64,000 bases of DNA. Source: Lasioglossum baleicum (taxonomy: Eukaryota > Arthropoda > Insecta > Hymenoptera > Halictidae). The notes beneath the pieces were generated by a model, which saw only the letters and a list, made by a program, of their open reading frames with translations, made no database searches and was not told where the DNA came from. Position 1 is the stretch's first letter, and every line of letters starts with the position of its first letter. The translations under genes were made by a program, and so were the position numbers. Positions 1 through 12,504 of the stretch are shown here, in pieces. The stretch is from NCBI RefSeq assembly GCF_051020765.1, contig NC_134933.1:9769461-9833460 (forward strand). The letters run 5' to 3'.

Positions 1-889
1 AGAAAGCCTGGCGAATCTAACAAATCGTGACGGGGGTCGATTGATAGCGTCCAAGAGAAGGTCTATCAATTAGCCGTCATCAATTCCGTCTTTCAGCGGG
101 CTAAATGGACGCGATAACGAGCAGGCAGCATTTAACCCTAACAGAGGAATAGAGAGAGAGCGAGAGAGATAGAGAGCCGATTCCACAGTATTCCTAAGGG
201 TTGATTTACGAACGGACCCCTCTCATCCCCCGTCGCGCGACCATCGAGCCCCCTAGCGTCATTAGGTCCCATTAGAGCCCGGGCAGGAGTAAATAAATAA
301 ATAATAATAACGAAGCAATAAATAACGGCGCTACGTGAAAGCGCAACGCGAGCGCGCGATACTACGGGGAAAAAAGTCCTCGTGAGAGGTAGAACAACAG
401 CCCCGTAAAAATTCCCGCGAGACGCAAAGGGGGGCGCCAACGCGCGCGCGCGGTTACAGAACGATTCGTTGCGCGCTGTGTTTCTTGCTCGCCACCGGGA
501 TTCCTTTGTTTCGACGATGTTTCACGGCACGCCGGTTTCTTTCCACGGATAAATGAGGCCCGGTTAAGATTACCGCGAGATGCAATCGTTTATCACGAAC
601 GATTTTATTGGCGCAAAATTGCTGGGGCTTCGGAGTTGGCCGCGCTCTTAACGAGAGTCCGAACAGACGCGAGCCTGATTCATGTGACGCGCTAGGGTTA
701 GGCGAGCTTTCAGACTTAGCCTCGTTAAGGAAAATTTGATGGGCTTGGAGAGCTCGCGGTTTTGTGACTTGGGAGGCAGAGAATGTAGCAGAGACTTTTT
801 TGGTGGCGGGATTGTTCGGCAGTATGCAAATTATGATGACCTTGAGGAAACCCAAAAATGTCAGGAATAAATCTTCGGAATCTAGAGAA
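1..889. other. No gene recognised
   Basis: This is unique-looking, mixed-composition sequence with a CpG-rich patch at about 340-480 (GCGCGCGCGCGG) and a short GA run at 150-175. The open frames on the minus strand have no domain character. Confidence 0.6.
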
Positions 890-1215
890 TGTCCATAAAA
901 AATGCCATCGATAGTAAACACAATCTTGGAATCTGTCAAACGTCCATGACAGATGCTATCAATAATATGTAGGACCTTGGGACCTGTCAAATGTGCATAA
1001 TAGATGCCACCAATAATAAGTACGACCTTGGGGACCGCCAAATGTCCATAATAGGTGTCATCAATAATACACACGACCTTGGGACCTGTCAAATGTACAT
1101 AATAGGTGCGACCAATAATAAATACGACCTTGGAACCTGTCAAATGTTCATAATAGACGGCACCAATAATAAACACGACCTTGGAACCTGTCAAACGTTC
1201 GGACATATCAATAAT
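890..1215. repeat. 51-bp minisatellite, about six copies
   Basis: The unit begins GACCTTGGGACCTGTCAAAT and recurs exactly every 51 bases (973, 1024, 1075, 1126, 1177), with degenerate copies on the left. Because 51 is a multiple of three, frames stay open across the array on both strands. The resulting repetitive 'proteins' are not evidence of genes. Confidence 0.9.
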
Positions 1216-2039
1216 AAGCCCCGCAGAACAAATTAATAACAACTATGGCTCCCGATTGCTTGCAAGCCCGTAACTCACGACTTGATAAAACTTCAGATGA
1301 AATCTGAGTCGCATGTCTATTAAAACAGCCGTTGGATATCATCATCAAAGATAGTTGAATACACCAGCGAAAGTAGCGTATCGCTGACGCCATTGTTTGT
1401 GATCCGCCGACAAGATAACAAATGCGTGGGCTTGCGTCAACCGGAATTGGTTCTCGAAGCCGATAACGGCCGATGGGATTATAGATCGCATCTCGTTCGC
1501 ACTTTTATCTAGATCGTAACAGCGCGATGATGCCGAGATACAAAGAGCTATCTCGAACATCTGACGGAGCTCGCTCTCGCCCCGAGCAGCCTCCCTTCAT
1601 TACCTTCTATTTAGATAAGTCCCAGCCAATTAGTTTGCCCATTATTCCTGACGCTCTCTGTCGTCTTGTTTTAAAACAACGCCAACACTCGTTCGGGATC
1701 GAGAGGATCGATGGCGAAAAAGACGACGGGGAAGTGACTCTTCGGTATTCTTCGATCGACGGAGATCACCCGTCAGCAATTAGCCGCCGGAGGACATTCA
1801 GGCGAAAGGCGTACGTCGATGCACCGATGCAAATAACGGACGTTGGAATCGTGCGGAAAAAGCGCAAGCTGTGAGCGCAACGGGTCCGGGGGACTGCAGC
1901 GAGTCGACGTGATCGAATCCGTAAAATGAAAAGTGGGAAAAAGCGATGACGTTGCGAAATCGATGAAATTCTCCGGGACTCACGCGGGTAACAACGGTTT
2001 ACACAGTGATTTGCCAGGGATGCAGACTTTATAACGCAT
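1216..2039. other. No gene recognised
   Basis: A 115-codon plus-strand frame (1527-1874) is the longest here. It has no signal peptide, no repeated hydrophobic or catalytic pattern and no flanking splice signals that build a gene model. I treat it as chance. Confidence 0.55.
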
Positions 2040-2300
2040 GGAAAATTATATCATACCGAAGAGAAGATTTAAAAATTATATTTAAACAATTCGGAGTCCA
2101 GTGTAACAAGATTGTTCATACAACATGATGGAGAAATTCTGGAGAACCGTCTCAAGTTTGACTTCTCATTGGAAATTTATATCACACTTTAGAGAACATG
2201 TAAAAGTTATACTTAAAAAATTCGGAGCCCATTGTAACAAGATTGTTCATACAACAAGATGGAGAAATTCCGAAGGTACGTCTCAAGTTTGGCTTCGTAT
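2040..2300. repeat. 131-bp tandem duplication
   Basis: Two copies share AAATTATA..., TTCGGAG.CC..TGTAACAAG and GATTGTTCATACAACA (2110 and 2241), offset by 131 bases. They differ by scattered substitutions and short indels, so the duplication is not recent. Confidence 0.8.
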
Positions 2301-3144
2301 TGTGAGTGGTTCACACGGGAGAGTATCATGAGAAGTCAGGCACGTGTTAGCTTACGTCACCTGTGTGTAAGATCGATTGGTTTCTTGGCCGATGCTTTTG
2401 CAGTTCGACGGGGAAGCCAATCGACGTTTCCTCGACAGAATTCCAGAGCGTGTTGCTACGAGCATGAGTACGGGGATGTGGACGCAGTCGGCGACGGGGC
2501 CATTGTTCTTCCGCGTCGCCTCGTTTCCTCGTCGTTGCGGTCGATCGCTCGGGATTAAATTTCTTGGGCGGTCATGCGACCAAGTAAATATGCATTTCTT
2601 CTTCTGTCCCGTTCTTCCTTCTCTTCTTCTTCTATACCTCGCCTATCTGCCTCTTCCTTTTTCTATCGTCGACCTCCTCGTCATCCTCTTCTTCATCCTC
2701 TTCTACGCCTTCCTCTACTTCGTCGCTCGATGTATCTCTAATCGTAGCTCGCAGGCTGCCTGGAGCGTGCTGGGAACATGCTGACCGCGTTTCGGCTTTT
2801 ACCCTCTTCAAGTTTAAACCCTCCAACGCCGGGCTCGGGTCTATCTCGACCCGTAGTATCGAAATCGAACAGCTGTCACATCAGAAACAACAGAGAATTA
2901 TATCCTTATATCGATCGTATTTATTGTTAGTATTGAATATCTAATGCTTTCGGCGCGAAGGTTTTTGTGTTTGATCTGCATTTCAATAAATACAATTTTC
3001 TGTTACTTATCTTAGCAATTGATAATTTTGTGTTAGACCAATCCTTGAGAACCTTTACAATTTCAAATCCAAACTGTCTTGACATTGACACAACAACAGA
3101 GAGACTGAAAGAGACTTAAAAATTGTTATTTTTACGACAAACGT
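2301..3144. other. Non-coding, pyrimidine-rich tract at 2600-2720
   Basis: The plus strand at 2600-2720 is mostly C and T (CTTCTTCTTCTATACC and similar). This makes an acidic Asp/Glu run on the minus strand and a Leu/Phe run on the plus strand. It lacks the borders of an exon. Confidence 0.5.
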
Positions 3145-3230
3145 CTAAACTGCGGATCTTTATGCAAAAAATAAAAATTTTCTATCTGGTTTGCAACAAA
3201 CCGGAGTGAAATAGAAAGTTATGTTCTTTG
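3145..3230. repeat. GACTGCGG family half-copy with a 'GCAACAAACYGGAGTGAAAT' tail
   Basis: TAAACTGCGGATCTTTATGC is followed by AAAATAAAAATTTTCTATCT and a tail with CAACAAACCGGAGTGAAAT. Similar tails occur at about 17747, 28935 (reverse), 32055 and 52070 (reverse), so the tail is part of the repeat and not local sequence. Confidence 0.6.
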
Positions 3231-3299
3231 GTAATTCTCCTAATGTCCTTACTGTGATCAGTTACGCCTACTCATTTTTCTGGTAAATGTTTTGAAATA

Positions 3300-3466
3300 T
3301 TGGCTTGCGAATATATTGCAGGTAATTTTCATAGGAAACAGGAATTGACAGGTTATCTGAAAGATGGCAGCAAGTTGTTACAAATAATAAAAAATTAAGC
3401 ATATATTTTTATAAATTCATTCAAATATTCTTTAAAATACGACAGAGCTGTCCCTCCAACCCAACA
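3300..3466 (+). pseudogene. Mariner transposase C-terminal fossil with 3' terminal repeat
   Basis: At 3341-3388 a short frame reads GIDRLSERWQQVVTNN, which matches the conserved C-terminal region of mariner-family transposases (the 'L..RW.KVV...G.Y' segment). It is followed at about 3432-3464 by a terminal repeat containing AAAATACGACAG and TCCCTCCAACC, whose complement occurs at 61657. Only about 170 bp remains and no intact frame is present. It is a dead copy. Confidence 0.75.
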
Positions 3467-6284
3467 TTTTCCAGTAAAACGCTGACACTTGGAGGAAAAA
3501 TCCTCGGCGCATTCTCACGCAACGCGAATAGACGTGAGATACGGAAAATCAGGTTGCAGCGATATAATCCGGACGTTCGCGGAGCCCATTCCGCTTAGGA
3601 TCCCGTAGAATCTGTTCGGGACGAGGCACGTTCGCGAAGGAATGCCGGTGGCTGGGATGGTGGCTGACATTGACGACGCGCTAATAAAGTTGTCCCGGTG
3701 CAGCGAACAGATAGAGATAATTCGAGCAAGAACGGTGCACGAGCTGCGTTCGAGAAACACGCGTCCCGATCGGCCGCTCCGCGCTGCGCCGCGCTGGGAC
3801 AAATGACGCGGAACGTATCCATGTAAATCCTGCTTTCAGAACGGAATTAAGAAGCTAGCCCCGGTAAGAAAAGTGTAGCAACGAGGCAGCCTGTGCGCAG
3901 CCTCTACAAAGTTATCCTCGAACGAGGACAGTCGGATACGCTGGCTAGAAAAACTGCATGGGGCAAACGAAGAAGGAGAAACCGTAAATCGATCCCGGGG
4001 GCCGCGTAAACGCGTTCTACTCTGATAAACGAAGCTGCTGTTTTACGTGGAACACCGTTCGTTCCCGGAAGAACGAGTTTATCCATCGGTACGGAACCGT
4101 TTTCGCGATTTACATGGCTCGTCAAGGGTTCAGAACGTCCCGAGACAGGTCCGAATCGCTCAGGATCTACAGCTCTCATCCCCTAGCAAGCTGTGGTGGC
4201 ATTGCAAGCTCTGCGTTTGAAGTTTCAAGTCTCTGCTACTAGGAAAACAGGTCCTAGCTTCTCTGAACGAAGTATTTTGGTTTTGAAATTGATTTAAAAT
4301 GAAATTCAATGTAAATTAAGTTGGTTTTAAATAAAATTGAACTTAAATTAAATTGGTGTTAAACATAATTGAATTGAAATTTAATTGGTTTTAAATGAAA
4401 TTGAATTGAAATTAAACTGGTTTTAAATGAAATGGAATTTAAATTAACTTGGTTTGAAATGAAACTGAATTTAAATTAAACTGGTTCTAAATGAAATTGG
4501 TTTTAAATAAAATGGAATTTCAATGAAATTGGTTTGAAATGAAATTGAATTTTTAAATTAAACTGGTTTTAAATGAAATTGTTCATTTTATGTCTCATAA
4601 GAGGAAACGCGTTAAGGGTGCTTCTCCGCACCCATATGGGAAAATCATCTGCATAAGAATCCGCCGCATGATCCAGTGCTCGTATTACCGTAACATCGCG
4701 CGTCGTCTTCGCTAGAGGATCTTGATCTTGCGATCACAACGATAAGGGATCCGGTCCTTTTGCTACCAATTCCCTGGTAATTTACGATCAGCCTATCCTC
4801 GATGTCTCGGGATACACATTCGGCAAGAATGCAGGATGTGCCTGATGTAGCCGCGAGGTCCTCGCACGGCCGTGATAACGGTCCGTTAAGTAGGAACGTG
4901 TTAACGCGACGCGTGATTTCTGTCGTCGATCGCGGTTCGCCTAACTGCGTGCCGAGGAACACGGGTTCTCGAACGGTGAACAGAGTGAACATTGCTCTGT
5001 CGAGCTCGGATCACGATGTAGCTCCTCGTACGCGATACTGCTCACTCGCGGAACAGCTGACTAATAGGCGTGTCCGCGGCACCGACATTTCATTAATAAT
5101 ATTCACCGTGTACCTGTTAGACATAGTGCTAATAGTGATCCCAAAAATATCGATAATAATTGCACCAGTAATTATTGGAGATAGTATTCTATTCTAAGAA
5201 TATTGAAAATATTCGTATTTTGTCTTATCTTGTATCTCAATTTTAAATATTATTGACCAATTCGTCTATGCGTGTAAATAGTTTACCAATGATAAGATAC
5301 ACTGTTTTAAAAATATTTTACTTCGTGTTTGAGATTGTTAAAATAGGAATATTTTCTTTTGTGGTTCAGATTCTTAAAATAGAAATACTTTATTTTCGAA
5401 CTTGTACATCTTATTTAAAGTACTACTTTCTTTAAGCAAAATAAAATCTGGAATATTAGATAATATTATAGTTCGAATATTTGTTTCGCCAAATAAAGTC
5501 CAGTGATAGCGGTAGAATCAAGAGCGACATGTCCTCCCGTTGACGTCTGCGTATGGTCGGCTAAATTCCCTGGCGTGTTGACAGTGCGCGCGCGTGTTTC
5601 CTCTCTCGTTCTTGTTCCTCTGCTCAGTGCTTCGTTTCTGCGACACGCACAACAATCATGGACCACCTGTGAGCCTCGGCAGGTGTCGAGGCTTATCACC
5701 CTGAAAATGGTGTTCTTATACGGGCCGACAATACAGGTCGGAGATGAACTCGTACCTCTAACGAGCAGCAAACGACACGGCCACGGAATTCGTTTCGAAT
5801 GTCCTGAGCAAGCGCCGAGATTAATTTTCCACCGGACCCCGAGGAAATGTGTTCTCTCTTGCCCGGGGAAGCAAGAAAACACATTCAACAGAGACAGAAT
5901 TTAAACGTCCTGGCCGCCGGCTGTTCGAGACACAGTGACTCTCAAATGTCGCGTGAATTAAGAAATACGTGTACGGAACCGCCTAACCTCGCCCCTTATT
6001 AAGCGGCTCGCGGAATTTATTTACACGGTCCATCGAACACGGTAATTGATTAGTCGGGAATACGACGGGGATACGGATCCCATAAATCATAATTATATCG
6101 CGGGACCGTGTTGTACGCGGTGCAAGCCGATATTCGCGGCTAATGAATTCTCAAATTTTACGACGCTTCTTGCCGCGGGTTACACGTCCGAGATTATCTT
6201 CCTTTTTTGTGGACTAGATACTGTAACTAATGAAGATGCTGTAAAAATCACGGTGGATCAGATCGCGGCTTCTTCCTACTGGAG
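3467..6284. other. No gene recognised apart from the minisatellite at 4285-4595
   Basis: CpG-rich segments (3480-4200, 4640-5080, 5500-6150) alternate with AT-rich DNA (5080-5480). Several 90-140 codon frames overlap on opposite strands, as expected for GC-rich non-coding DNA. Confidence 0.55.
4285..4595. repeat. AT-rich minisatellite, unit about 30 bp
   Basis: About ten degenerate copies of a unit like GGTTTTAAATGAAATTGAAT plus TTAAATTAAA are arrayed head to tail. The sequence is almost free of C on the plus strand, giving a strand-asymmetric block. Confidence 0.85.
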
Positions 6285-7210
6285 TCGTGATGGTTTTTGA
6301 TTTTGTCGGAGGCGTCTTGTGGAAAATCGACGACGACCGAGCAACCTGTGTGAATGTGAGAATTTTTAAAAAAGTTTGATGGTCAACTTTTTAAGTCGAT
6401 TTACATAATGATTGTTTTTGATTTTGTCAGAGGCGTCTTGTAGAAAATATACGACAAATTTGATCAAGGAATCTGTGAGATTTTTAAAAGCATTTTTTGA
6501 TACTACAATTTGTAAGTGGATTTACATAGTGGTTGTTTTTCATTTGGTCGGAAGCGTCTTGTAGAAAATCGACGACAAATTTTATCGAGGAATCTGTGAG
6601 AGTATGAAATTATTTAAGCAATTTTTTTTATGGTCAAATTTGTAAGTGGATTTACAAAAGGAGTTAGTGGTTGTTTTTGATTTTGTCGGAGAGGGCTTGT
6701 AGAAAATCAACTACAAATTTGCTCGAGGAATCTGTAAGAGTATGAAATTTTTCAAGCAATTTTTTTTATGGTCTTTGTAAGTGGATTTACAAAAGGAGTT
6801 AGTGGTTGTTTTTGATTTTGTCGGAGGCGTGGTGTAGAAAATCGACGACAAATTTTATCGAGGAATCTGTGAGAGTATGAAATTATTTAAGCAATTTTTT
6901 TTATGGTCAAATTTGTAAGTGGATTTACAAAAGGAGTTAGTGGTTGTTTTTGATTTTGTCGGAGAGGGCTTGTAGAAAATCAACTACAAATTTGCTCGAG
7001 GAATCTGTAAGAGTATGAAATTTTTCAAGCAATTTTTTTTATGATCTTTGTAAGTGGATTTACAAAAGGAGTTAGTGGTTGTTTTTGATTTTGTCGGAGG
7101 CGTGGTGTAGAAAATCGACGACAAATTCGATCAAGAAATCTGTAAAAATGATGAGAATGTTTTAATCAATTTTTATGGTCGAATTTTGTAACTGGATTTA
7201 CAAGAAGTTA
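6285..7210. repeat. Tandem array of 120-140 bp units with a 273-bp higher-order period
   Basis: Seven copies of a unit starting TTTTTGATTTTGTCGGAG and containing GTAGAAAATC.AC.ACAAATT are arrayed. Copies alternate between a GGCGT type and a GAGGGCT type; the GAGGGCT copies at 6691 and 6964 are nearly identical and 273 bases apart. This shows that a two-unit block was duplicated recently. Confidence 0.88.
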
Positions 7211-7805
7211 GATCTGTGCGTTTTAGAATGAAAAGATTTATATTGTTCTAACTAGTTGAAAAAATTGCACAGACTGCAACGAACGCAATTTTAATTGAAA
7301 CAAGTTGATTAGTTGATTAGTCTGTCAGAGAGTAGCTCTGTTAAAATTGTCGTTTATCCTGCTTCCGGGGAAAGGCTCTTCGAAATACGTGGCAGGACGT
7401 CCCGCTATAACAGCCTGGCCAGGTGATGTGCAGTAGTCGGTGAAGGTTTCAGGATGCTGGCTGCGGAGAGGACGAACGCGTTTAGTGCCTCTGCTACCCG
7501 TTACCTAGTTTTATCCTAGCCCGCGGTTACGAGGATCGCGTTACACGACCAGTCGCCATCAGACATCCTGCTGCTCCCGATGCCGGGGACTGCGAGACCG
7601 ATATCAAAAATAAAGACCGCAGCTGATTTCTCGAAAAAATTCATTGACACTCGGTTGCCTGGCCGTCGCGTTCTCTTCGTTCGTCATCGACAGGTTCTCC
7701 GCACCGCACACGGGATGTTCCGTTAATTTCAGATCCTTTTACAACGACGAATTCCTCGCGATTCGACCGTCGACACTGCCGACATTTACAACTGCACACT
7801 TTGTT

Positions 7806-8405
7806 AAAGGAATTCATTTTTAGTTTCATTTTTATCATCATTTTCTTCACTTACATTATATTACGATTCACTTATATAGCTGAATTTTCAGCGAGAAAAA
7901 TACAGTGGGATTTTTCAGATCCGTTTAAAGAAAATATGGAAACAAGACGTCGAGGAAGAATCATAAATTCATTAAAATTAGGAGAAACGTCTAATAGTCT
8001 CAGCTAAAAGAATTTGTTTTTACTTTCATTTTTATCATCATTTCGTATACCTTGTCTGAATTTACATTAACAAAGAAAAATACAGTGGGATTTTTCAGAT
8101 CCATTTAAGGAAAATATCGAAACAAGACGTCGAGGAAGAATCATAAATTCATTAAAATTAGGAGAAACGTCTCTAATAGCCTCAGCTAAAAGAATTAATT
8201 TTCAGTTTCATTTTTACCATCACACACATTTCATTCACTTATATTATTATAATTCCCTCATATATCTCGTCAGAATTTTCATTAACAAAGAAAAATACAG
8301 TGGGATTATTTCAGATCCATTTAAAGAAAATATCGAAACAAGACGTCAGGGAAGAATCACGCATAAATTCATTGAAATTAGGAGAAACGTCTAATAGCCT
8401 CAGTT
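7806..8405. repeat. Three tandem copies, unit about 180-210 bp
   Basis: AAAATACAGTGGGATT recurs at about 7898, 8080 and 8291, with shared AAACAAGACGTC..GGAAGAATCA and TTAGGAGAAACGTCTAATAG in each unit. The copies differ by small indels. No coding frame crosses the array. Confidence 0.87.
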
Positions 8406-9612
8406 ATAACGTAATTAATTACATATGCCATTGTATGCAGATTAAATAAATTATGAAGATCTTGTACCGTTTCTCATCTTAATGTTCTCTTTGCGTTTCT
8501 TAGTAGATCAAGAGATATACGTCCTCGTAAAAATCTGGAGCGCTGTATTGTTCGGTTTCTTTTCACGTCGAATGTTTTCATCGGAAACGAGGGAACAATG
8601 GTAGATTTTCCAAGACGCATTTATACCGGGATTCGAGTCGAGCATTAAATAATAGGACACCTGTGTGTGTGTGTGTGCACGTCCATCCAGTTCGCACCGA
8701 TAACCCTCGAGGAATCTCGCTGGAATTGTTCCCGCGGGAATCTCATAAATCTCGTTACTTATCGATTAATCGTTGCGCGGTTGATTGCCGGTAATTAGAA
8801 TTTAGTAATGATCCTTATCTGCCCCGTCATCTTAATTGACCTGTCTTTGCATTTTAGATTTACCGTAAGTTATTCCGGTAGACGGTCTCTAATTAATTTC
8901 GTCGGACGTGTGGGTAAGTCGTCGGCCGGTGGAATTTCACAAAGTGCGCCGACCATACTCGGTCACGATTCGATCCAAACGACATTTACACTCGTCTTGC
9001 AGTCGATGGAAACGCATACAGAACCTCGGCTCGTTGCACCTTTGATTCACAGCTGTAACAACCATAAACCGGTACCGCGGTTTTGCAACGATGAGACACG
9101 CTCTTCTGGGACATTCAAAATGTCAGTGACGGCAATTGTGGCGATTAAAACATGTATTCATGTAGCTGAAGGTTCATAGAAGTGGGCTGAAAAGATTCGA
9201 GCTTGTACATTCATGAGAACTTTAAGAAAAATAATGTGGAAAAGTGGGAAAATTTCTGAAAACAATGGCCTAAGATGCTCCCAAAAATGTTTTGGAGGAC
9301 GCTAGGCATTTAGGGTTGTCGGACGTGAGAGAACCAGCACTACTGCGTATCGTGAGGATCGGGCTTTATAGACCGACACGGACGGACGTCACGATAGACC
9401 GAACAGAGCAACGAAGCCGCAAAGAATTCCGGCGGCTGGCGGGGAACAATGCGAATTTTCAACGATTCGGGGAATACGAATCAGGCCAGGTCTGGGTTAG
9501 CGCGAATTATTCCGCGACGAATACGCGTCGACCGTATCGCGAATGCCACGTTTCTGTTTACCCTCGTTCTGCTTGTCAAGCGATGCCTTAACTCTGGGAA
9601 CATCCTGCTGTC

Positions 9613-10500
9613 AAGCCAGCCTCTGCGAATTTTATCGGGCTGCTGGACTACGATCGCTCGATCGCGAAACAATCGTTCGATCCGTACCAGCCATCAACGA
9701 TCATCCTCCATCGTCAACCCTTTTTAATCTAACCAATCATAACTAGACTGCGGATTTGATGCATTTATGAGAAAAATAGACACGTACAATTTAAAGCAGT
9801 GGACATGTTAAAACGATTTAAGGAGATCGGTGCATTAGTTTCAGCTTAATAAGATAATTAAAGGAAGAAAGAAATTTTTACTTGGTTTCTGTGGCTTGTA
9901 ATCCATGTAGACCATTTTTATTTTGCAGAAAGATCCGCAGTTTAGTCATAACTGAACTTTAACCAGCAGGTCAACAAATGAATCAATTTATATATTTCAC
10001 AACACGAGCACAACTGAATAGATCAGCCTCTGCGAATTTTATTGAGCTACTAGACTGCGATCGCTCGATCCAAACTATCTACCAATAATCATCCTCCACC
10101 AACCCTCTTTAATCTGATTAATCATAACTCAACTTTAACAAGTAGCTCAACAAATGAATCAATTTAGTACATTTATCAACATGAGCACAACTGGGTAGAT
10201 TAGCCTCTACGAATTTTATTGGACTGCTAAACTGCGATCGCTCGGTCCAAACCATTTACCAACCCTCTTTAATTTGACCAATCATAACTGAACTTTAACA
10301 AGTAGCTCAACAAATGAATCAATTTAGTACATTTATCAACATGAGCACAACTGGGTAGATCAGTATCTACGAATTTTATTGAACTGCTAAACTGCGATCG
10401 CTCGATCCAAACCATTTACCAACCCTCTTTAATTTGACTAATCATAACTGAACTTTAACCAGTAGCTCAACAAATGAATCAATTTAGTCCATTTAACAAC
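9613..10500. repeat. Tandem array, unit about 160 bp, with an inserted MITE
   Basis: AACTGAACTTTAAC..GTAGCTCAACAAATGAATCA recurs at about 9950, 10126, 10287 and 10447, with CTGCGATCGCTCGATCCAAA in each unit. A degenerate copy at 9613-9745 lies on the other side of the MITE at 9745-9942, so the MITE separates the first copy from the rest. Confidence 0.85.
9745..9942. mobile_element. GACTGCGG-ended MITE copy
   Basis: The left end TAGACTGCGGATTTGATGCA and the right end GAAAGATCCGCAGTTTA are inverted. The flanks ATCATAAC and GTCATAAC agree at 7 of 8 bases. The right flank runs straight into the tandem-repeat block that continues to about 10500, so this element probably inserted in or next to that array. 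Confidence 0.72.
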
Positions 10501-10994
10501 ACACGCACACCCAGGCAAGCCAGTAATCATCCACCGATACTCGAGCATTTAAATTACCCCGTGCAGTGTTCGAAATTGACACGACACCAATTACAACGCA
10601 TTAAATCCAGCTATATTAGCTCGTACCAGCGCAATATACCGCCATTCGAGATAACTCGTAGGAAATCCCAGAAGCTATTGATCGCCGAATTAATGGTGTA
10701 TCGAGTAGTTACCGAGAAAACGATAACCAGCCGGCTATAGGTCAGCCTCTGGTACCGGTTTCGATCACCCAGTTTCCCGGGACCGTGCTGGATCGACGAC
10801 TCTATCTTGGGGAAGCCAATAATTGGATTCGATCGATCGAGATCACTGTTGGATCTGGTTGTTGGAAATCGCTTGTCCGTTCCAGGGAATCGTGTGTCAT
10901 AGGATGCTGGGCTCGATTAATCGATTGAGAACTTGCTCGGGAAGTAAAGAAACAGCGATGACGGCCTTGGAGCTGATAGACGAGACGAGAATGA

Positions 10995-11720
10995 AAGCTA
11001 GCATACCGAGCTGACGTCTTCTTGCTCCAAGTGGCCTTGCAACTCTTCAAAGTCTCATTGATCTTGGATAAACGTAAATCCCAGAAAAGTATCATGGGAC
11101 TCTCTCCAAGTGTCCTGTTTCAAGTAACTTAGGGGAGAACAATTTGCCAATTGATTAAAGGAATCGCGCGGCCCCTAGGCCATGTCTGCTTGCTGCAGGT
11201 GACCTTGGAACTGTTCAAAATCTACCACGAAGCGCCACAAGGTTTCATTGATCTTGGACCAACGCGAGTCTCAGAAAAGTATCGCGGGACTCAAAGTGTC
11301 CCGTTCCGAGTAACGTGGGGGACCAATTCGCCAATTGATTAAAGGAATCGCTACCCCCGGGCGATGTCTTCTTGCTCCAGATTTTCTTGCAGCTCTTCCA
11401 GGTCCCACGAAGTGCCACGAAGACGGTGCGGAGGTTCGAGTGTCCCATTTCGAGTAACGGGGCGGCAATTTACCAATCGATTGGGATTAGACGAACGGTT
11501 GGCCCCGGAGCTGATGTCTTCTTGCTCCAGATTTTACACCACCAAAGTCTCATCGATCTCGAAGCACCGTGTGCCCCAGAAAAGTATCATGGGACCCCGA
11601 GTGTCTCGTTCCGACTAACTTAGGGGGAAACAATTTGCCAATTGATTAGTGGAATCGCTGGCCCCAGGTGATGTCTTCTTGCTCCAGATTTTCTTGCAAC
11701 TCTTCAGAGTCCCAGGAAGT
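10995..11720. repeat. Five tandem copies, unit about 150-180 bp, CpG-rich
   Basis: GTCTTCTTGCTCCAG or close variants recur at about 11016, 11183, 11365, 11516 and 11671, together with CCAGAAAAGTATC.TGGGAC and CAATTTGCCAATTGATTA. Most of the open frames seen on both strands here are products of this repetition. Confidence 0.87.
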
Positions 11721-12504
11721 ACCACGAAGTCTCTCAGGCCGATCCTCACGGAGCAACATCGACTGCCTCGATCGTCGATCGCATCCTGCGGTAGGATCAA
11801 GGGGTCACGAAGTCTCCGCCTGGGACATCGGATATCATTTCGCAGTGCGAAAGCGAGCCTTGCCGGATCGCGTGCTTCTCGCTGACTAGCTTGCTGGGAA
11901 GATTGCTCTTCGATCGAACTGGGTGATACTGTCGGCTCGGTTCTATCGGCAATAGTAATCTCGTTCCTGTGCGTTGTTAAGCTTAAACGTCGCTACAATG
12001 TAAGGCTCCCTTCCGGGGCCCTGTTATTGAATCACTCGGGTATCGTCTTCATCTGCTGCCCAACCCTTTCGATCGACAGAGGGGTTCATCACTCGCTGGA
12101 ACAGCCCTCCGTATACCTTCGGACTTTCGTTATTTACTGTTTCGCCAAGCTGCGATTCTTTTAAAACCCGTCGGGATAATAACATACATTACACGCCCGG
12201 GTGAGAGATGATATCGGATACGATCCTACAGCATCCAACGTTTCCTAGGCGACGTTTCATAGACAGCTGCCTATTAATCAACGCGGCAAACGATTAAACC
12301 GCGATTTTTCCCGGATCCATCCACCCCGTTGTCTTCGACGCCGCGCATCCTTCGGATTTCTTTCTTCTCACGCTAAGCGCCCCGCGTCCCGGTCTCGATT
12401 AATCAATTTGCTGATTAATTAGCCTTCGACGCTTACCCCGTCGGGAGTCCTCTGTGGTTTCTTGCCGCTGGTTTCTTAGATCCCCGTGGGAATCGTGATT
12501 GTTT
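11721..12504. other. No gene recognised
   Basis: CpG-rich unique sequence with TTAATCAATTTGCTGATTAATTA (12398-12421), a short AT palindrome. Nothing else is supported. Confidence 0.55.

Noticed and set aside
454..1242. 262-codon minus-strand frame with a regular hydrophobic repeat
   Set aside because: It is produced by the 51-bp minisatellite, has no splice or domain support, and a plus-strand frame is open through the same repeats.
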